Source of the DNA: Dasypus novemcinctus
Lineage: Eukaryota > Chordata > Mammalia > Cingulata > Dasypodidae
Length of the DNA: 64,000 nucleotides
Direction: 5' to 3'
NCBI RefSeq assembly: GCF_030445035.2
Contig: NC_080690.1
Location: 32,142,796 to 32,206,795, forward strand
Shown one piece after another: positions 1 through 11,559 of this stretch. The notes under the pieces were generated by a model, which worked only from the letters and a program-made list of their open reading frames with translations, was not told the origin of the DNA and did not search any database. The position numbers and the translations under genes were made by a program. Position 1 is the stretch's first letter. The number at the start of each line of letters is the position of its first letter.

Positions 1-360
1 AGTGCTTAGTTGACCAAGCAACTGGGCACCATTACCTGGCCAAGTTGACACAGGAGCCTAACCATCGCATACCCTAAGCACAAGAAACATGGGGTGGGGT
101 GGGGGCGGGGTGGAACCACCAAGGTATACCATAATCAAATTGCTCAAACCAGTGGGAAAAGAAAATCTTAAATTTGGCCAGGGGGGATGAAAAAAAAGAC
201 ATATTGTGAAAAGAGAAACAAAGGTAAGGATGACAGCAAATTTCTATTTTTAAAAATGCAAGGGAGAAAACAGTAGGGCAACATCTTTAAAGTACTGAAA
301 GAAAAAAGCTATCAAACTAAAATTCTACCCCTAGCGAAAAATATCTTTCAAAATAGATGG

Positions 361-716
361 GAAAACAATATGTATGAAGCTTGAATATATTATGTTAAGT
401 TAAAGAAGACAGTCACAAAATGGAATATTTTATGATTCCATTTACATGAATCATAATAATAACCAAAATAAGCAAATCTATAGAGACAGAAAATAGATTC
501 ATGTTTTCTTAGGGCTGGGTGTTAGCTGAATAAGAGGATAATATAATAGCTAAAGGATATGGGCTTTCTTTTTAAGGTGATGAAAATGTTCTAGAGTTGA
601 GTGTGGGGTGATGGTTGCAAATATCTGTGAATATACTAAAAAACATTGATTTGTACACTATAAATGGGTGCATTTTATGGTGTGTGGATAGTATCTCAAT
701 AAAGCTGTATTTTAAA
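361..716 (+). mobile_element. 5'-truncated L1 3' end inside older L1
   Basis: About 355 bp of L1 3' end: a 'gattccatttacatga' region, a 'gggctgggtgtta' segment, then 'tatctcaataaagctg' and a short A-rich tail ending near 716. The older L1 ORF1 reading resumes directly after it, which shows this is a separate later insertion. The duplicated target is too worn for exact edges. Confidence 0.65.
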
Positions 717-927
717 AGTGAAAGGAGAAATAAAAATATTTTCAGAAATGCAAAAGCTGAAAGACTTCACCACCAGCAGACCCAGATACATATTAATGGA
801 AGTCCTTCAGGGAGAAAGAATATGATACCAGATGAAAATGTGGATCTACATAAAGGAATGAGGAACACCAGAAATGGTAACTGCATAGGTAAATAGACTA
901 TTTTTTTCTTATTAGTTGAATCTCCTT

Positions 928-1476
928 AAAAGATAACTGAGTGGGAGCAGGTGTATCTCAGCAGCAGTTGAATGCATGCTTCACACATACAAAGTCCCAG
1001 GTCCAATTCCCCGTACCTACCCCTAACCAAAAAAAAAAAAAAAGGGGGGGGGGGAGGGAAGCAGATTTGGCCCAATGGATTGGGCATCTGACTACCACAT
1101 GCAAGTTCCAAGGTTCAAACCCAGGGCCTCCTGACCCATGCGGTGAGCTGACCCACTTGCAGTGCTAATGCGCGCAAGGAGTGCCCTGCCACACAGGGCT
1201 GTCCCCCACATAGGGGAGCCCCACATGGAAGGAGTGTGCCCCGTAAGGAGAGACACCCTGCATGATGAAAGCGCGGCCTGCCCAGGTATGGCACTGCACA
1301 CACCAAGAGCTGATGCAGCAAGATGACACAACAAAAAGAGACACAGATTCCCAGTGCCGATGACAAGAATCCAAGCGGACTCAGAAGAACACACAGCGAA
1401 TGGACACAAAGAACAGACAACGGGGTAGGGGAGAGAAATAAACAAAAAATAAATCTTTAAAAAAAAAGATAACTGA
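928..1476 (+). mobile_element. Two head-to-tail SINEs inside one target duplication
   Basis: A short tRNA-like monomer (941-1044, ending in an A-run) is followed by a longer DAS-type SINE (about 1057-1463). The long one has the head 'tttggcccaatggattgggca', the body, and an AT-rich tail. Only one 13-bp target duplication, AAAAGATAACTGA, is seen (928-940 and 1464-1476). The pair therefore arrived together, or the second SINE inserted into the poly(A) of the first. Open frames on both strands here are SINE frames, not genes. Confidence 0.85.
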
Positions 1477-2090
1477 TTGTTTAAACAAAATTAATAACAT
1501 AGTATGGGATTTATATATAAGTAAAAGTATGACAAGAACAGTGAACAGGTAAGGGAGAAATGAAGGTATACTATGATGATTCCTAATCTATACATGAAAT
1601 GATATCATTTGAAAGTAGATTGTATTAGTTTAAGATGTATATTATAAGCCATAAAGCAAACACTAAAATAACAAAACAAAGGATTATAGCTCTTAACCAA
1701 CAAAGGAGATAAAATGGAATCATAAAAATAATCCAAAATAAGGCATAAAAATAGGAAAAAGAAAATAAAGAACATAGAAGACAAATATAAAGCAAATAGC
1801 CTAGCCACATCAATAACCAAATTAAATGAGAATGGTCTAAATATACACATTAAAGGCAGAGATTGTCCAATTGGATAAAAAGCAAGACCCAATTATATGC
1901 ATAAAGACAGACAAATAGACAATGGAACAAAATAGAGAGTCCAGAAATAAGGCCATTGATGTATGAACGACTGACTTCTTCAAAGATATTAAGGCAACTC
2001 AGTGAAGAAGAAAATCTTTTCAACAAATGGAGATGGAACTACTAGATATCCATACGCAAAAAAAAAATTTTAAGGACTTCAATCCCTATC

Positions 2091-2499
2091 TCAATGCAAA
2101 ATGTTTGTTTATGTTGTTTTGCCCTAATTTCAAAGCATCCTGTGTGTTCAGATAGCAGTACAGCATTTAAAGGCTACAGGATCTTTGAAGTAATATTAAA
2201 TAAGTTCAATTTCTAAACCTCCTTGGAACAAGACCACTGAAATCTTGTTTGAGGGAGAAAATGAGAGGTGAGAGTAACCAGAATGAGAAGAGAGTTGAAT
2301 ATAGTCAAAAAGACTGTTTCAACTCATTAATGAATTTTTTCATTAATTTATTTACCCATTTAATGGTAAAAATAATGTGTGAAAAAAATATGAGCAGATA
2401 AAGTTTCCGAATCTTGGGAAGTTTCTTACCTTTCGAGTCTCAACTTTTGCAAGTATAAAATGGGAACAATAATAAATTTCTACTCATCTCCAGATTCAT
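2091..2499. other. AT-rich intergenic sequence, possible MIR fragment
   Basis: No gene is seen. A stretch near 2400-2480 ('tcttgggaagtttcttacc...aaaatgggaacaataa') resembles the core and 3' side of MIR, but it is short and worn. The rest was not assigned. Confidence 0.4.
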
Positions 2500-3325
2500 A
2501 TATTCACTTTCTTCAGGGCATCCTCACTTAAATGATCCATATGTTCCTCAAACTCAGCATGTCTAAACCATATTCTCCCCTCCCCAAACCTATACACACT
2601 CCAAAGTTCTCTGTTCTTCATTGCATCATATATTAGTCAGTCAAAGGGGTGCTGATGCAAAATACTAGAAATTTGTTGACTTTTATAAAAGGTATATATT
2701 TGGGGTAGAAGCTTACAGTTACCAGGCCATAAAGCATAAGTTACTTCCTTCACCAAAGTATATTGCCATGTGTTGGCACAAGATGGCTGCTGACGTCTGC
2801 CAAGAGATCAGGCTTCTTGGGTTCCTCTCTTCCCAGGGCTCTGTTTCTCTCCGAGCTCAGCTGCTGTGCTCTCTCCAAAAGGCCAGCTGTAGACTATCAG
2901 GCAAACAGCTCTGTCTCTCTCTCTAGGGCTTCTACTGTGCCTAAGGAGCCATCTCTATTCCTCTGCATTCTTCTCCTGTGTGTTTACTTCCTGGGCTCCA
3001 GTTCAAAAACTCCAGCATTAAAACTCCAACATCAAAACTCCAACTAACTCTTCTGCTCTGCCATGTAGTTTTATCTCAGCATCCTACTGACATGGCCCAA
3101 TCAAAGCCCTACCTAATCATAACTTAATTATACCAGGTACAGACCAGTTTAAAAACATAATCCAATATCTATTTTTGGAATTCATAAGTAAGACCAAACT
3201 GCTACACATCACCACACACATGGCCATAAATCTGAGAGTCATCTTAAAGCCATCATTTTTTCTCCTTCATACCCAAAAACATTGACCCAGGCATCAAGTC
3301 CTGCCATTTAAAAAGGGGTATCATG
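2500..3325 (+). mobile_element. L2 fragment split by an LTR
   Basis: Flanks at about 2500-2628 and 3207-3325 read as one L2 3' region: 'tcctcaaactcagcatgtc' on the left, and 'gtcatcttaaagccatcatt' and 'ggcatcaagtcctgccat' on the right. The LTR at 2629-3206 separates them. The call is from the familiar L2 wording only. Confidence 0.6.
2629..3206 (-). mobile_element. Solo LTR, ERVL/MaLR type
   Basis: A 578-bp element in reverse orientation. Its right edge 'ctgctaca' is the complement of an LTR start TGTAGCAG, and its left part 'ttagtcagtcaaagg' is the complement of an LTR end. A 5-bp duplication CATCA flanks it (2624-2628 and 3207-3211), the size expected for ERVL-class integrations. A second copy of the same family lies at about 6170-6622. 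No internal retroviral sequence is attached, so it is a solo LTR. Confidence 0.75.
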
Positions 3326-3329
3326 CAAT

Positions 3330-3610
3330 CATTAAAAATAAGACTGCAAAATATCTAATGCCTTACAATGATGCCCCAGAAGGACACACACACATATATA
3401 TGCATTGAAGGTGGGTAAAGGGGAGGGGAAAGGAGGGAAGGAGCTAAAAAGAAACTCCAAACTGTATTTAAGTAACTAACAAAAGGATATTAGAAGTGGA
3501 GTTGGTTTTATATTTCTCTTTTTGAAATTATGGGAATTAGCTAAAGAATAGATTCCTTTGATTTAAAAAAAAAAAAGAAAAGAAAAAGCAGAACAAAACC
3601 TGTTGTTGTT
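3330..3610. other. Unassigned low-complexity stretch
   Basis: Contains a short (CA/TA) run near 3386-3402, purine-rich 'ggggaggggaaaggagggaagg', and an A-rich tail near 3565-3595 that could be the end of a worn retroposon. No gene is seen. Confidence 0.35.
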
Positions 3611-3617
3611 TAGCCCA

Positions 3618-3880
3618 AGACAAGCAGCATGGAGTAGCAGTTAGGAACACAGACTCCAGAGCCAGACTGCCTGGTCTGACCATTGGTCAACCACTTCTAG
3701 TTATGGAATCTTGGGCAAGCTACTTGGCTCTTAGTTTCCTCATTTGTAAAATGGGGTTAATATTAACACCAACTGCATAGGTCAATATGATGATTAAATG
3801 AATTAATATATGTTAAATCCTTCAAACAGAGCCTGGCTAGATAGCTAGGATTATGTAAATGCCATTGTTCTCAGTAGTAA
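3618..3880 (+). mobile_element. MIR SINE
   Basis: Classic MIR order: 'gcagttaggaacacagactccagagccagactgcctgg', then 'ttgggcaagctacttggctc', then 'tcctcatttgtaaaatggg', then 'gatgattaaatgaattaat'. The copy is nearly complete, about 260 bp. Confidence 0.88.
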
Positions 3881-3919
3881 TACTGTAGCATTACTGTCAT
3901 CACCATCCCCCTCCTCTCT

Positions 3920-4215
3920 CTCCTAATTAAGCCTTGAATTTCTCTCACTTGGACTATTTCAACAGTCTTATTATACCTCTTACTTCTAGTATTGCACATC
4001 CTAAATTCATCCTCCACCCAGCAGGTAGATTGATCTAGCTAAAGACAATTCTAACCAAATCACCTTGTTTCTAGATAACATCTTTATTTTGGCACAATAT
4101 ATAGTTACCAGCTCTGGCCTGACCCCTATCCACTACCCTTTCCTCATCTCCAAAATACTTCACCTGCACTTTATAGTGTGATATCTCCAAACTGCTTCCA
4201 CAAATTTTGGCAAAA
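3920..4215 (+). mobile_element. L2 fragment
   Basis: 'ttggactatttcaacagtctt', then 'cctccacccagcaggtag', then 'gatctagctaaagacaa' follows the order of the L2 3' region. It is probably a continuation of the L2 at 2500-3325, with the MIR and other material between. Confidence 0.6.
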
Positions 4216-5482
4216 CATCAAATTTCCCACCTACCTGTTGCTTCACATCTTCTGCTTTGTGTAGGCTGTTAAACTTTCCTAGAATGGACTGACTTTTTTT
4301 TCCATGTGGATGAATTTTCTAAGTTTGCTCAGGTTCAACACAAATGACAGCTCCAGAAACATTCCCCTTCTTTTTTTTATAGTATCCAATGCTTGACTAT
4401 GAAATATTCCAATTGTGTAACTGTTTTGCACACCTGACCTTGTATACCCAGCATCTAATTTTGCAGAGATATTCAATATTTGTTTAACTGAAGAGATCTG
4501 AATAACAACAACCGTACAAGGTATTATGGAGAATAACTGAAATAGCAATTTCCTCTTTTTAATTCTCCTAAATCAAAAGCAACAACAGAAAAGGGAAAGG
4601 AAAGGGGGGAAAAAAAAAAAAAACTCACCTAAACACCCACAACGTGGCAACTCTAGACTAGCTCCTACGGAATTGAGAATGACTTCTTAATGAAAAAAAA
4701 AACAGTGATAAGATTCTTTGAAAATATCCATAAAGTGAGGGAGCATTTGATAACATCCAAAGACAAGATACAAATAAAGGATCAAGGGAATTAGCAAAGG
4801 AATAATGTCCTTCATTAGATCCAAACAGTCAGAACCTGTGAGATTGGACCCTTGGGAGTTAAGAGCTCCCAGAGGGAAAGGACTCCCGTGTCAACAGTCC
4901 AGAAATAGCCATCTGCGTTCTGCCCACTGCTTGGATTCTTTCATTTTCACAATAGCGTCCAGGAATTCCTTAGAATTCCACGAAAACCATCAAACTTGTC
5001 CTCTTTCTTCGTCGAGCTGAGGCAAGTCTAGCATGTTCGAAAGTTAACTTCGATAACCACGAAATGGGGTGTGGGGGGGAGGAAGGAGGGGAGTAAAGGA
5101 AAATATAATTGCAGAGATTTTGGCCATATATCTAACGTAAAGGTTTGTGAGCCTCCAAACATCAATAATAGCATAGGCACAACACAGAGTGTACTTAGAG
5201 CAGTTCTCCCAGTGCCTGAGAAGCAGTAAACTCTGGCATCTAGCAGCTGCAGAGTCCCCAGAACTATCACTGAGGTAGGGGTATTTCACAGGAAACCGAG
5301 GCTCGGAATGATCAAGAGAAATGCGCTAAGTCACGAGGTTTGTTGTGCAAACCAAATTAAAACCAATATCTGTGTTAAATTGAGCAGTCTGTGTTCGTGT
5401 GTCTGTTTGACATTCATGATCTGGGCCTTTATTTTGAAGTCTATCTTTCTCAAGAAAATTGCACGGTTGCCCTCTGGGAGAA
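4216..5482. other. Unassigned intergenic sequence
   Basis: No coding region or clear repeat apart from a likely MIR scrap at about 5285-5335 ('aggaaaccgaggctcggaatgatcaagag'). An A-rich run at 4600-4623 may be an old retroposon tail. Short open frames here lack any family resemblance. Confidence 0.45.
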
Positions 5483-6030
5483 GCGGCCGGGGAAGCCGAG
5501 GGGCGCGGGGAGGGCCGGCGGGGCGCGGGGAGGGCCGGCGGGGCGCGGGGAGGGCCCTCGGGGCGCCGGGAGGGCCGGCGGGGCGCGGGGAGGGCCGGCG
5601 GGGCGCGGGGAGAGCCAGGGGGGCGCGGGGAGGGCCGGCGGGGCGCGGGGAGGGCCGGCGGGGCGCGGGGAGGGCCGGCGGGGCGCCGGGAGGGCCGGCG
5701 GGGCGCGGGGAGGGCCGGCGGGGCGCGGGGAGGGCCGGCGGGGCGCCGGGAGGGCCGGCGGGGCGCCGGGAGGGCCCTCGGGGCGCCGGGAGGGCCCGCG
5801 GGGCGCGGGGAGGGCCGGCGGGGCGCGAGGAGGGCCGGCGGGGCGCGGGGAGGGCCGGCGGGGCGCGGGGAGGGCCCGCGGCGCGCCGCTCCGTCCTGGT
5901 CCTGCGCGCAGCCCCTTCTTCTCCCCGCCTCCCTGGCGACTGCGGATCCCGGGGAGGCGCTCGGAGCGCGTCCGCGGCGGCGGCGGGAGAGAACCCAGAA
6001 GAGGTCTGGGCGTGAGAGAACCCCTGACAG
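5483..6030. promoter_or_regulatory. CpG island-like block
   Basis: Very GC-rich DNA dense in CpG, in sharp contrast to AT-rich flanks. The first two thirds are the 20-bp minisatellite. The last part (5881-6030) is non-repetitive and still CpG-rich, with BamHI-like 'ggatcc' and a GGC run. It could be an unmethylated promoter island, a GC minisatellite that simply kept its CpGs, or an assembly-sensitive region. No exon, TATA box or transcript evidence is visible. Confidence 0.5.
5499..5880 (+). repeat. GC-rich minisatellite, 20-bp unit, about 19 copies
   Basis: The unit ggccggcggggcgcggggag repeats with exact 20-bp spacing; each 60-base line holds three copies. Variants are mostly at two positions (ggccggcg/ggccctcg/ggcccgcg and gcgcgggg/gcgccggg), arranged unevenly, as in a minisatellite growing by slippage and conversion. 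Because 20 is not a multiple of 3, the repeat gives stop-free frames on both strands. The predicted 200-320-residue proteins rich in Arg, Gly, Pro and Ala are by-products. Confidence 0.93.
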
Positions 6031-6169
6031 GTCCAGCGCGAACGCTTTCCCTGGGAGTTCACAGGGAATCTGAGTGTTGTAACTAAAGCATGGAATACAG
6101 AAAACAACAAAAAATGTCAACTGATGTTTTAATCGCACCTGAAATTCCATCCACTTGCTGAGTTGAGCG

Positions 6170-6622
6170 CGTGTATTGTCAGGCTCCGGGGTCCCAGCTT
6201 CTTCCAGTCTCAGCTGTAGGCTGGCATAAGGCCCGTCTCTCTCCCCGGGGCTGGTTTCTTCTGGACTCAGCTCCTCTGACCGCTCCACAAGGCCAGTTGT
6301 GAACTATCAAGGGGACGATTTGGCTCTCTCCCCAGGGCTCCAGTGTCAAAAACTCAACTCTCTGTTAGCCTCTGTGAGTTACTTCCTTGTCTTCAATGGA
6401 ACATTTGTTTATATAGCCCATAGCTGTAAACAGCTGTAGGTGGGGACTCCCACTGAGTCACCCTAATGATATGGTCAAATAAAAGCCCTAATCATGATTT
6501 AAGAAAGTAAGAGTGAAGCCTCTGAGCCTAATACAATCTAATATGCCCAGAAGAACAGACGAGTTTACAAACACAATCCAATATCTATTTTTTTAATTCA
6601 TAAACAATACCAAACAGCCACA
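6170..6622 (-). mobile_element. LTR, MaLR type, second copy
   Basis: Aligns by eye with the LTR at 2629-3206: shared 'ccaggccagt/ctgtagactatcaagg', 'aaagccctaatcat', 'aacataatccaatatctattttt', and the right edge 'caaacagccaca' (complement of TGTGGCTGTTTG). The left (LTR 3') end is missing or worn, so it is incomplete. Confidence 0.7.
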
Positions 6623-7845
6623 GGATCCATTTGGATGTTGGTCAACTCAGATGTGTGATTACAGCCCATGGCTTTTCTACCAAGAAAATTATCACATTTT
6701 GGCCAGTTATACTAAGGAACACCACATGTCATTATTAATTTCACCTTCTACGGAAGGCCTAGAGATAGGCAGGATACTTTGTGGAAAGTGTCAAAGTAGG
6801 TACTATGAAAGCTCAAATGGAAAATTCATAGCAAGATTAGTGTGCTGGTTTACACTGTCCTGAAACTCACAAAGAACCCATGAACTAGAGATGGAGGGTT
6901 ATATTTGTTAGTGATTTATTTGGCAAAAATCAAGTCAGAATCTTTTAAGATATTTGTAGGAATTAAACCAATTGTAGGTTTTTGATGATAAAATAAACAT
7001 GTCATTCTATCTATAGACTAGGACTTTTTAAACAGGATGCACTGAATTATACACTCATTAATCCAACCATCAAGCAATTCTGTTTATTGAACAATCTAGT
7101 TAGTCAATGGATTAGTTAGTTTCATGGATTACTGATTCTGTATAATAAACTTAAGCAGAGATATACCAAACACATTTTCATTTGTTTTTGGACATTCAGA
7201 AGCAACTTCGAGATGTTCCAGTATTTCTGAATTATTATTTAATGTTAATTAAAACTTTCTGGATATTTGGATGTTATGGTTGTTTCATTACTGTAGAGAC
7301 AGAATAGTGTGAATCATCCTTTGCATTTGAACTTTTTTCCACTTACTTCTCTGAACAGTTTTTTACTGATAGCCCCATCAACATAAGCTCATGGGTCATT
7401 ATTGTGTATCAATATTGTCTTGGACTTTAATATTTTACTGTGGTAATATAAGAAGATCCAAATTATTGTCTTGTTTTTAAAAATACAGTCCCCAATATTT
7501 TTAGATGTCAATTCATCTATTTCATTTTTCCACCTGGAAATCAGGAATAATGTAGAATGCCACAGTGTTTCCTTTTGGCAAGGCCCCTGAAGACAAAAAA
7601 GAAGAAAACCTGTTGACCAGAAATATTATAAAGAGTGTGATATTCCAGTATTGGGAGTTGGAAAGAGAAGACTGAATTGGAGTCATATTCATCTGCTTCA
7701 TGTGTTTTCACCTTACTGAAAGGAAAGTTAAATATGTAACATGGGACTGTATAGCATAGTAAAATTTCATGTGAACTAAGAATATGGGTAATATTGCATA
7801 TATAAGGCCATTTTTCTTTGAAACTGAACAAATGTATGTTAATGT
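6623..7845. other. Unassigned AT-rich intergenic sequence
   Basis: No gene is recognised. The longest frames (96 codons or less) show no family features. Segment 7260-7420 is vaguely like antisense old L1 but too worn to call. Confidence 0.45.
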
Positions 7846-8640
7846 TACAAGATGTTAATATCTAGACCAAAAAATTATGCTAAGTGAAAGAAACCAGACA
7901 CAAAGTACTACGTCTTGTATGATTCCATTTGTATAATATGTAAATATAAATCAATTTATAAAGATGAAATTAGATTAGTGGTTATGTAGGGCTGGGGAAG
8001 GATAGAGGGATTGAGAGGTGACTGCTAAAGGGTATGGAGTTTTTCTTTTTGGAGTAATGAAATTGTTTAAAAATTTTTGTGGTGATGATGAATGCACAAC
8101 ATTGTGATTAAACTAAAAGCCATTGAATATACACTCTGTTTTTTTGTTTTGTTTTGTTTTGTTTTTTAAAGATTTATTTTATTTATTTCTCTCCCCTTCC
8201 CCCTTCCCCGTTGTCTGCCCTCTGTGTCCATTCTCTGTGTGTTCTTCTGCGTCTGCTTGCATTATCCGGTGGCACTAGGAAACCATGTCTCTTTTTGTTG
8301 TGTCATCTTGCTGCGTCAGCTCTCGTGTGTGTGGTGCTACTCCTGGGCAGGCTGCGCTTTTTTCGCGTTGGGCAGCTCTCCTTAAAAGGGGCACTCCTTG
8401 CTCATGGGGCTCCCCTACGCGGGGGACACCCCTGCGTGGCATGGCACTCCTTGTGCACATCAGCACTGTGTGTGGGCCAGCTCACCACATGGGTCAGGAG
8501 GCCCTGGGTACCGAACCCTGGACCTCCTTTATGGCAGGCAGATATTCTATCAGTTAAGCCACAACCACATCCCTTATTATACACTTTGGACAGATTGTAT
8601 GGTATGTGACTATATCCTAGTTAAAACTGCTTCAAATTAA
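7846..8640 (+). mobile_element. L1M 3' end split by a SINE
   Basis: Reads 'atgctaagtgaaagaaaccagacac', 'gattccatttgtataatat', 'gggctggggaaggatag', 'gtggtgatgatgaatgcacaac', the usual L1M 3' end, up to about 8140. It resumes after the SINE with 'ttatacactttggacagattgtatggtatgtg'. The repeated 'atacactctg/atacactttg' at the two junctions is the likely target duplication. Confidence 0.75.
8141..8574 (-). mobile_element. DAS-type SINE
   Basis: Reverse orientation: T-rich tail at left, 'gttgtctgccctctgtgtccattct' body, and a tRNA-like head at right whose complement reads 'tgtggcttaactgatagaat...'. About 410 bp long. The open frames of up to 151 codons that cross it come from SINE sequence. Confidence 0.9.
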
Positions 8641-8649
8641 ATAAACAAA

Positions 8650-8850
8650 TAAATAAGCAAAAATAGCCAGAACTAGCAGCTATGTACAGCAAGTGAAGCA
8701 TAGAGAGATTGAGAGGTGACAAATTTTTTGTCTGTTTTTTGTTTTTCATTATTATTGAAATAATGAAAATACTTGAATAGTGATTGAAGTGAAGAATGCA
8801 CAACTATGTGATTATGCCAAATAATATTGATTTATTTTTTTAAAAATCAG
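8650..8850 (+). mobile_element. L1M 3' end fragment
   Basis: A second, shorter L1 3' end: 'gagagattgagaggtgac', 'gaatgcacaactatgtgattatgcc', then an A/T tail. It shares wording with 7990-8130 and may be a local duplicate or an independent insertion. Confidence 0.55.
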
Positions 8851-9047
8851 TTTGTGGATAAAAGAGGAAAAAAGGAAAGGAAAAAAAAGAAAATCGGATG
8901 GGTCCTTATACTTTATATTTGCATAACAAAGAGCCACCACAGTAATTATTTTACCCAAAGGATTCATTTTACCTCACAGACCCACAGCTTAGACAAGTGT
9001 TTAAATAGAATACATTGCAGTATTGTTTTATGAAACCTTGTATATTG

Positions 9048-9135
9048 CATTATCAGTGGTTGAGTGCCAGCTTCCCCCAAATGAGATCCTGGGTTCAATT
9101 CTCAGTCCCAGTACCTTGGAAAAAAAAAAAAAAGT
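9048..9135 (+). mobile_element. Short tRNA-like SINE monomer
   Basis: A roughly 75-bp tRNA-like head only ('tggttgagtgccagcttcccccaaatgagatcctgggttcaattctcag') ending in a 15-A tail. The box-B-like 'ggttcaattct' is present. It lacks the DAS body, so it is a monomer. Confidence 0.75.
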
Positions 9136-11559
9136 TAGGTCTGGACAGCAGAGGCTTTAATTTACAAAATAGCAGTTTTTACAGTTTCAAAAAATGTAAT
9201 GTCTAATCTCCACTAGGTATTAGATTCCATTTATATAGTATTTTTTGGTTTGCAAAGTACTTTATCAATATAATGTTATTGACCTAACAGCAAATCTGCA
9301 GGAAAGACATGCTCATAAACACACACAGGTGACAAAAACCAGGATCAGAGAAGAAGAGTGACTTGCCCTGGCCTCTTAGCTGGGCTTGGTGGAGCATGAG
9401 GATGTTAAAGGGAAAGTCCTCATCAGCAACTATTCCTTGGTTGTCTGTAGTCCCAGGTTCAGTCTGCTCACCTTACATATTCACTTGGACTAGATCTCAA
9501 CCCTGGCTACATGTTAATTCACAAATAAAAATCTTGAAGTTCAGGCCACACTCCAAACAACTGCATCAGACTCTTTGGGGGTGGATGTGTTCTTTTCATT
9601 ACGCTAAGCTGCCTATTTAGCCTATTGTATTTTCTACACCTGCAATAGATTTCTCCTCTGATCAATACTTCCTATTACCTCTAGCTATGCCTGGTAAGTA
9701 TTGATTTGTGTGTAGCTTCAGAGTGCCCACCTCCCATTGCCAAGGCCAGCCTAGCTGCAGAGAGGGAAATGATGCTAAATAAATCACGTGTGCTGTTTTT
9801 TGTTGTTCTATTTTGAGTCTGCCCCGGTTTCCTGATACCCAAGCCTCAATTACTCCCATGAGCATCCTCACTTGGTTTTACCTTGATGGTGGGCAAGAAA
9901 TTCAATGCCGGGAATTGTATATATATGTTGCCCACATCACTGAAGGAACCAAAAGAGAGTATAGAAATAATGGGAGATTATTTTCAGAGGCCAATGCTAA
10001 AATGCCTATTCCCCAGCATGTACAATAGAAAACATTTCTCATTACAGAAGACAAAGCATAAACTTTGGTATCTGACTAGGACTTAACTGTGGAACTGAGA
10101 AATCTCAGTTTTCCCATCTGTAAATGGGGCTGTCTTGAGGATTGGAAATAAGCATAACTTGCCAAGCCCATCATAAGGTAGACTGAAAATTGGAAAATGA
10201 TAGTTATGGTTGTTATTGCTGCTCTTACGAATAGCAGTAATAATCGCAGTGGTACTAGCATTGCTATAGCATACATAAACAAGTAATGATAGATTGACTG
10301 GAGATATCCTTAACAAATTGTTTGTCTTTGGCAACCATCTCCTACATAGGTCCTTTTCCCTCAGCATGTACCTGTGTACAGACAACTTATACAAATAACC
10401 AGGGACTTGACAAAGCACATGTGAAGAGACAGTGCAATCTGTCACTTCTCCTGGAGGGGTTACAGATCTTTTGATGAACGATGAGGGTGAGTGTAGTAAT
10501 GAGGCAGAGTAGTAGAAAATGCTCCACACTAAATATCCAAATCCCAGCTGCCATTCCCAAGGCCCTAGAATCCATGTACTCAGATCTGAAGCAAAGTAAA
10601 AACAAGAGGGCAAGTAATAAGTTAACAACCCACTTCAGAAAGGACTGCATTCCTTCTGTTGAGCAGCTTCTTAAGTTCTGGTGCTTCCCACTCACTTGTC
10701 AGTGCGTAACTCTAATCAGAATGAAAGCTCATAATCATAGCACCATCACAGAAGCAGAATCTTCTACCCTGAGCCCATGAGGACTCTTAGAAGAGTAAAC
10801 ACTGTGGGTGTGCTGGCCTCTGTAAAGGGCACAGAGTCATCAGCTCCCAGGCCCATCTATTCAAGGCTTATTCTTGATGCTGCCAGGCCACAGAGCAGTG
10901 CTCATCTCTTCCCTGGACATTCGCTTTGTCTATGACATGGCCTTCCACCTACCCCTGTCCTATGAACAAAGATCATAAGTGTCCTCCCTCCTGCTCTGAC
11001 TCAAGTCGGCACACGTATCCCATGTGTAGTTCAGATCAGTCACTAAACTTTTCTCTATCTCACTTTTCTTGGTCAAGGCACAAGGTCATATCAAGCCCTT
11101 GATGCCCCAATACAGGGCAGTACCTCTTAGGAGGTCTTAGTGAGAGAGTGTCAGAGGGACAGAGATGGCTGAGGGATGCACGCAGCTAATGGGGCAGGCC
11201 AAAAAAGCAGGTGGTTCCATTTGGGTTTGACTGAGAGCAACAAAGAAGGAAAAGCCATGTCACTCATCTACAATATCTCGCAAAATTGCTGAAAAGGGAA
11301 AGTGTCATGTTTCCTCATTAAAAACAATGCTGTTCACCTCTGGATCAACTCCCACAAGTCCACCTTGGCTCCCCATCAGGTTGATAGCATTGTTTGAAGT
11401 CGATTCTGTAGACAAATTTTAAATAATTATACATTCCCCAAGTGCCCCATCTCCATTCTCTTAGTTACTAGGGCTGGACACTCTACTAGACCCAACTTTG
11501 ACTCCTTTCTCAACTACCAAGCCCTTTAGTATCTCTACTCTTCCCCACCCCGTCTCCAC
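9136..11559. other. Unassigned intergenic sequence with a MIR piece
   Basis: No gene is recognised. Segment 10085-10200 has 'tctcagttttcccatctgtaaatggggctgtcttgagg', a MIR core in plus orientation. A 181-codon stop-free frame on the minus strand (10083-10628) runs into that MIR, is Ser/Leu-rich, and has no recognisable domain; I treat it as chance. The rest shows no repeat I can name. Confidence 0.5.

Larger units (their letters stand above)
115..2090 (+). mobile_element. Old L1 (L1M type): ORF1 end, spacer and ORF2 start
   Basis: Sequence at 115-360 and 717-880 reads like the C-terminal half of L1 ORF1 (RNA-binding region, then the 'gaagtccttcag' stretch common just before the ORF1 stop). 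It is followed by an AT-rich spacer, then by an ORF2 start near 1815-1905 with the motif for 'NGLN' and a region matching endonuclease text about 'DWIRKQDP'. All frames are broken, so it is inactive. It is split by an L1 3' end (about 361-716) and by two SINEs (941-1463). The family call rests on remembered L1M layout. Confidence 0.72.

Noticed and set aside
5308-6288. Long open frames (200-320 codons) on both strands over the GC-rich block
   Set aside because: They come from a stop-free 20-bp repeat read in several frames. Products are Arg/Gly/Pro/Ala strings with no domain and no plausible start context.
7260-7420. Antisense L1 fragment
   Set aside because: Only vague resemblance; not enough to call.
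8154-8609. Open frames of 100-188 codons at many SINEs (also 20590, 32513, 34919, 36243, 36809, 37048, 49565, 52892, 61474)
   Set aside because: Each lies inside DAS SINE sequence and shows the same translated phrases; these are repeat frames, not proteins.
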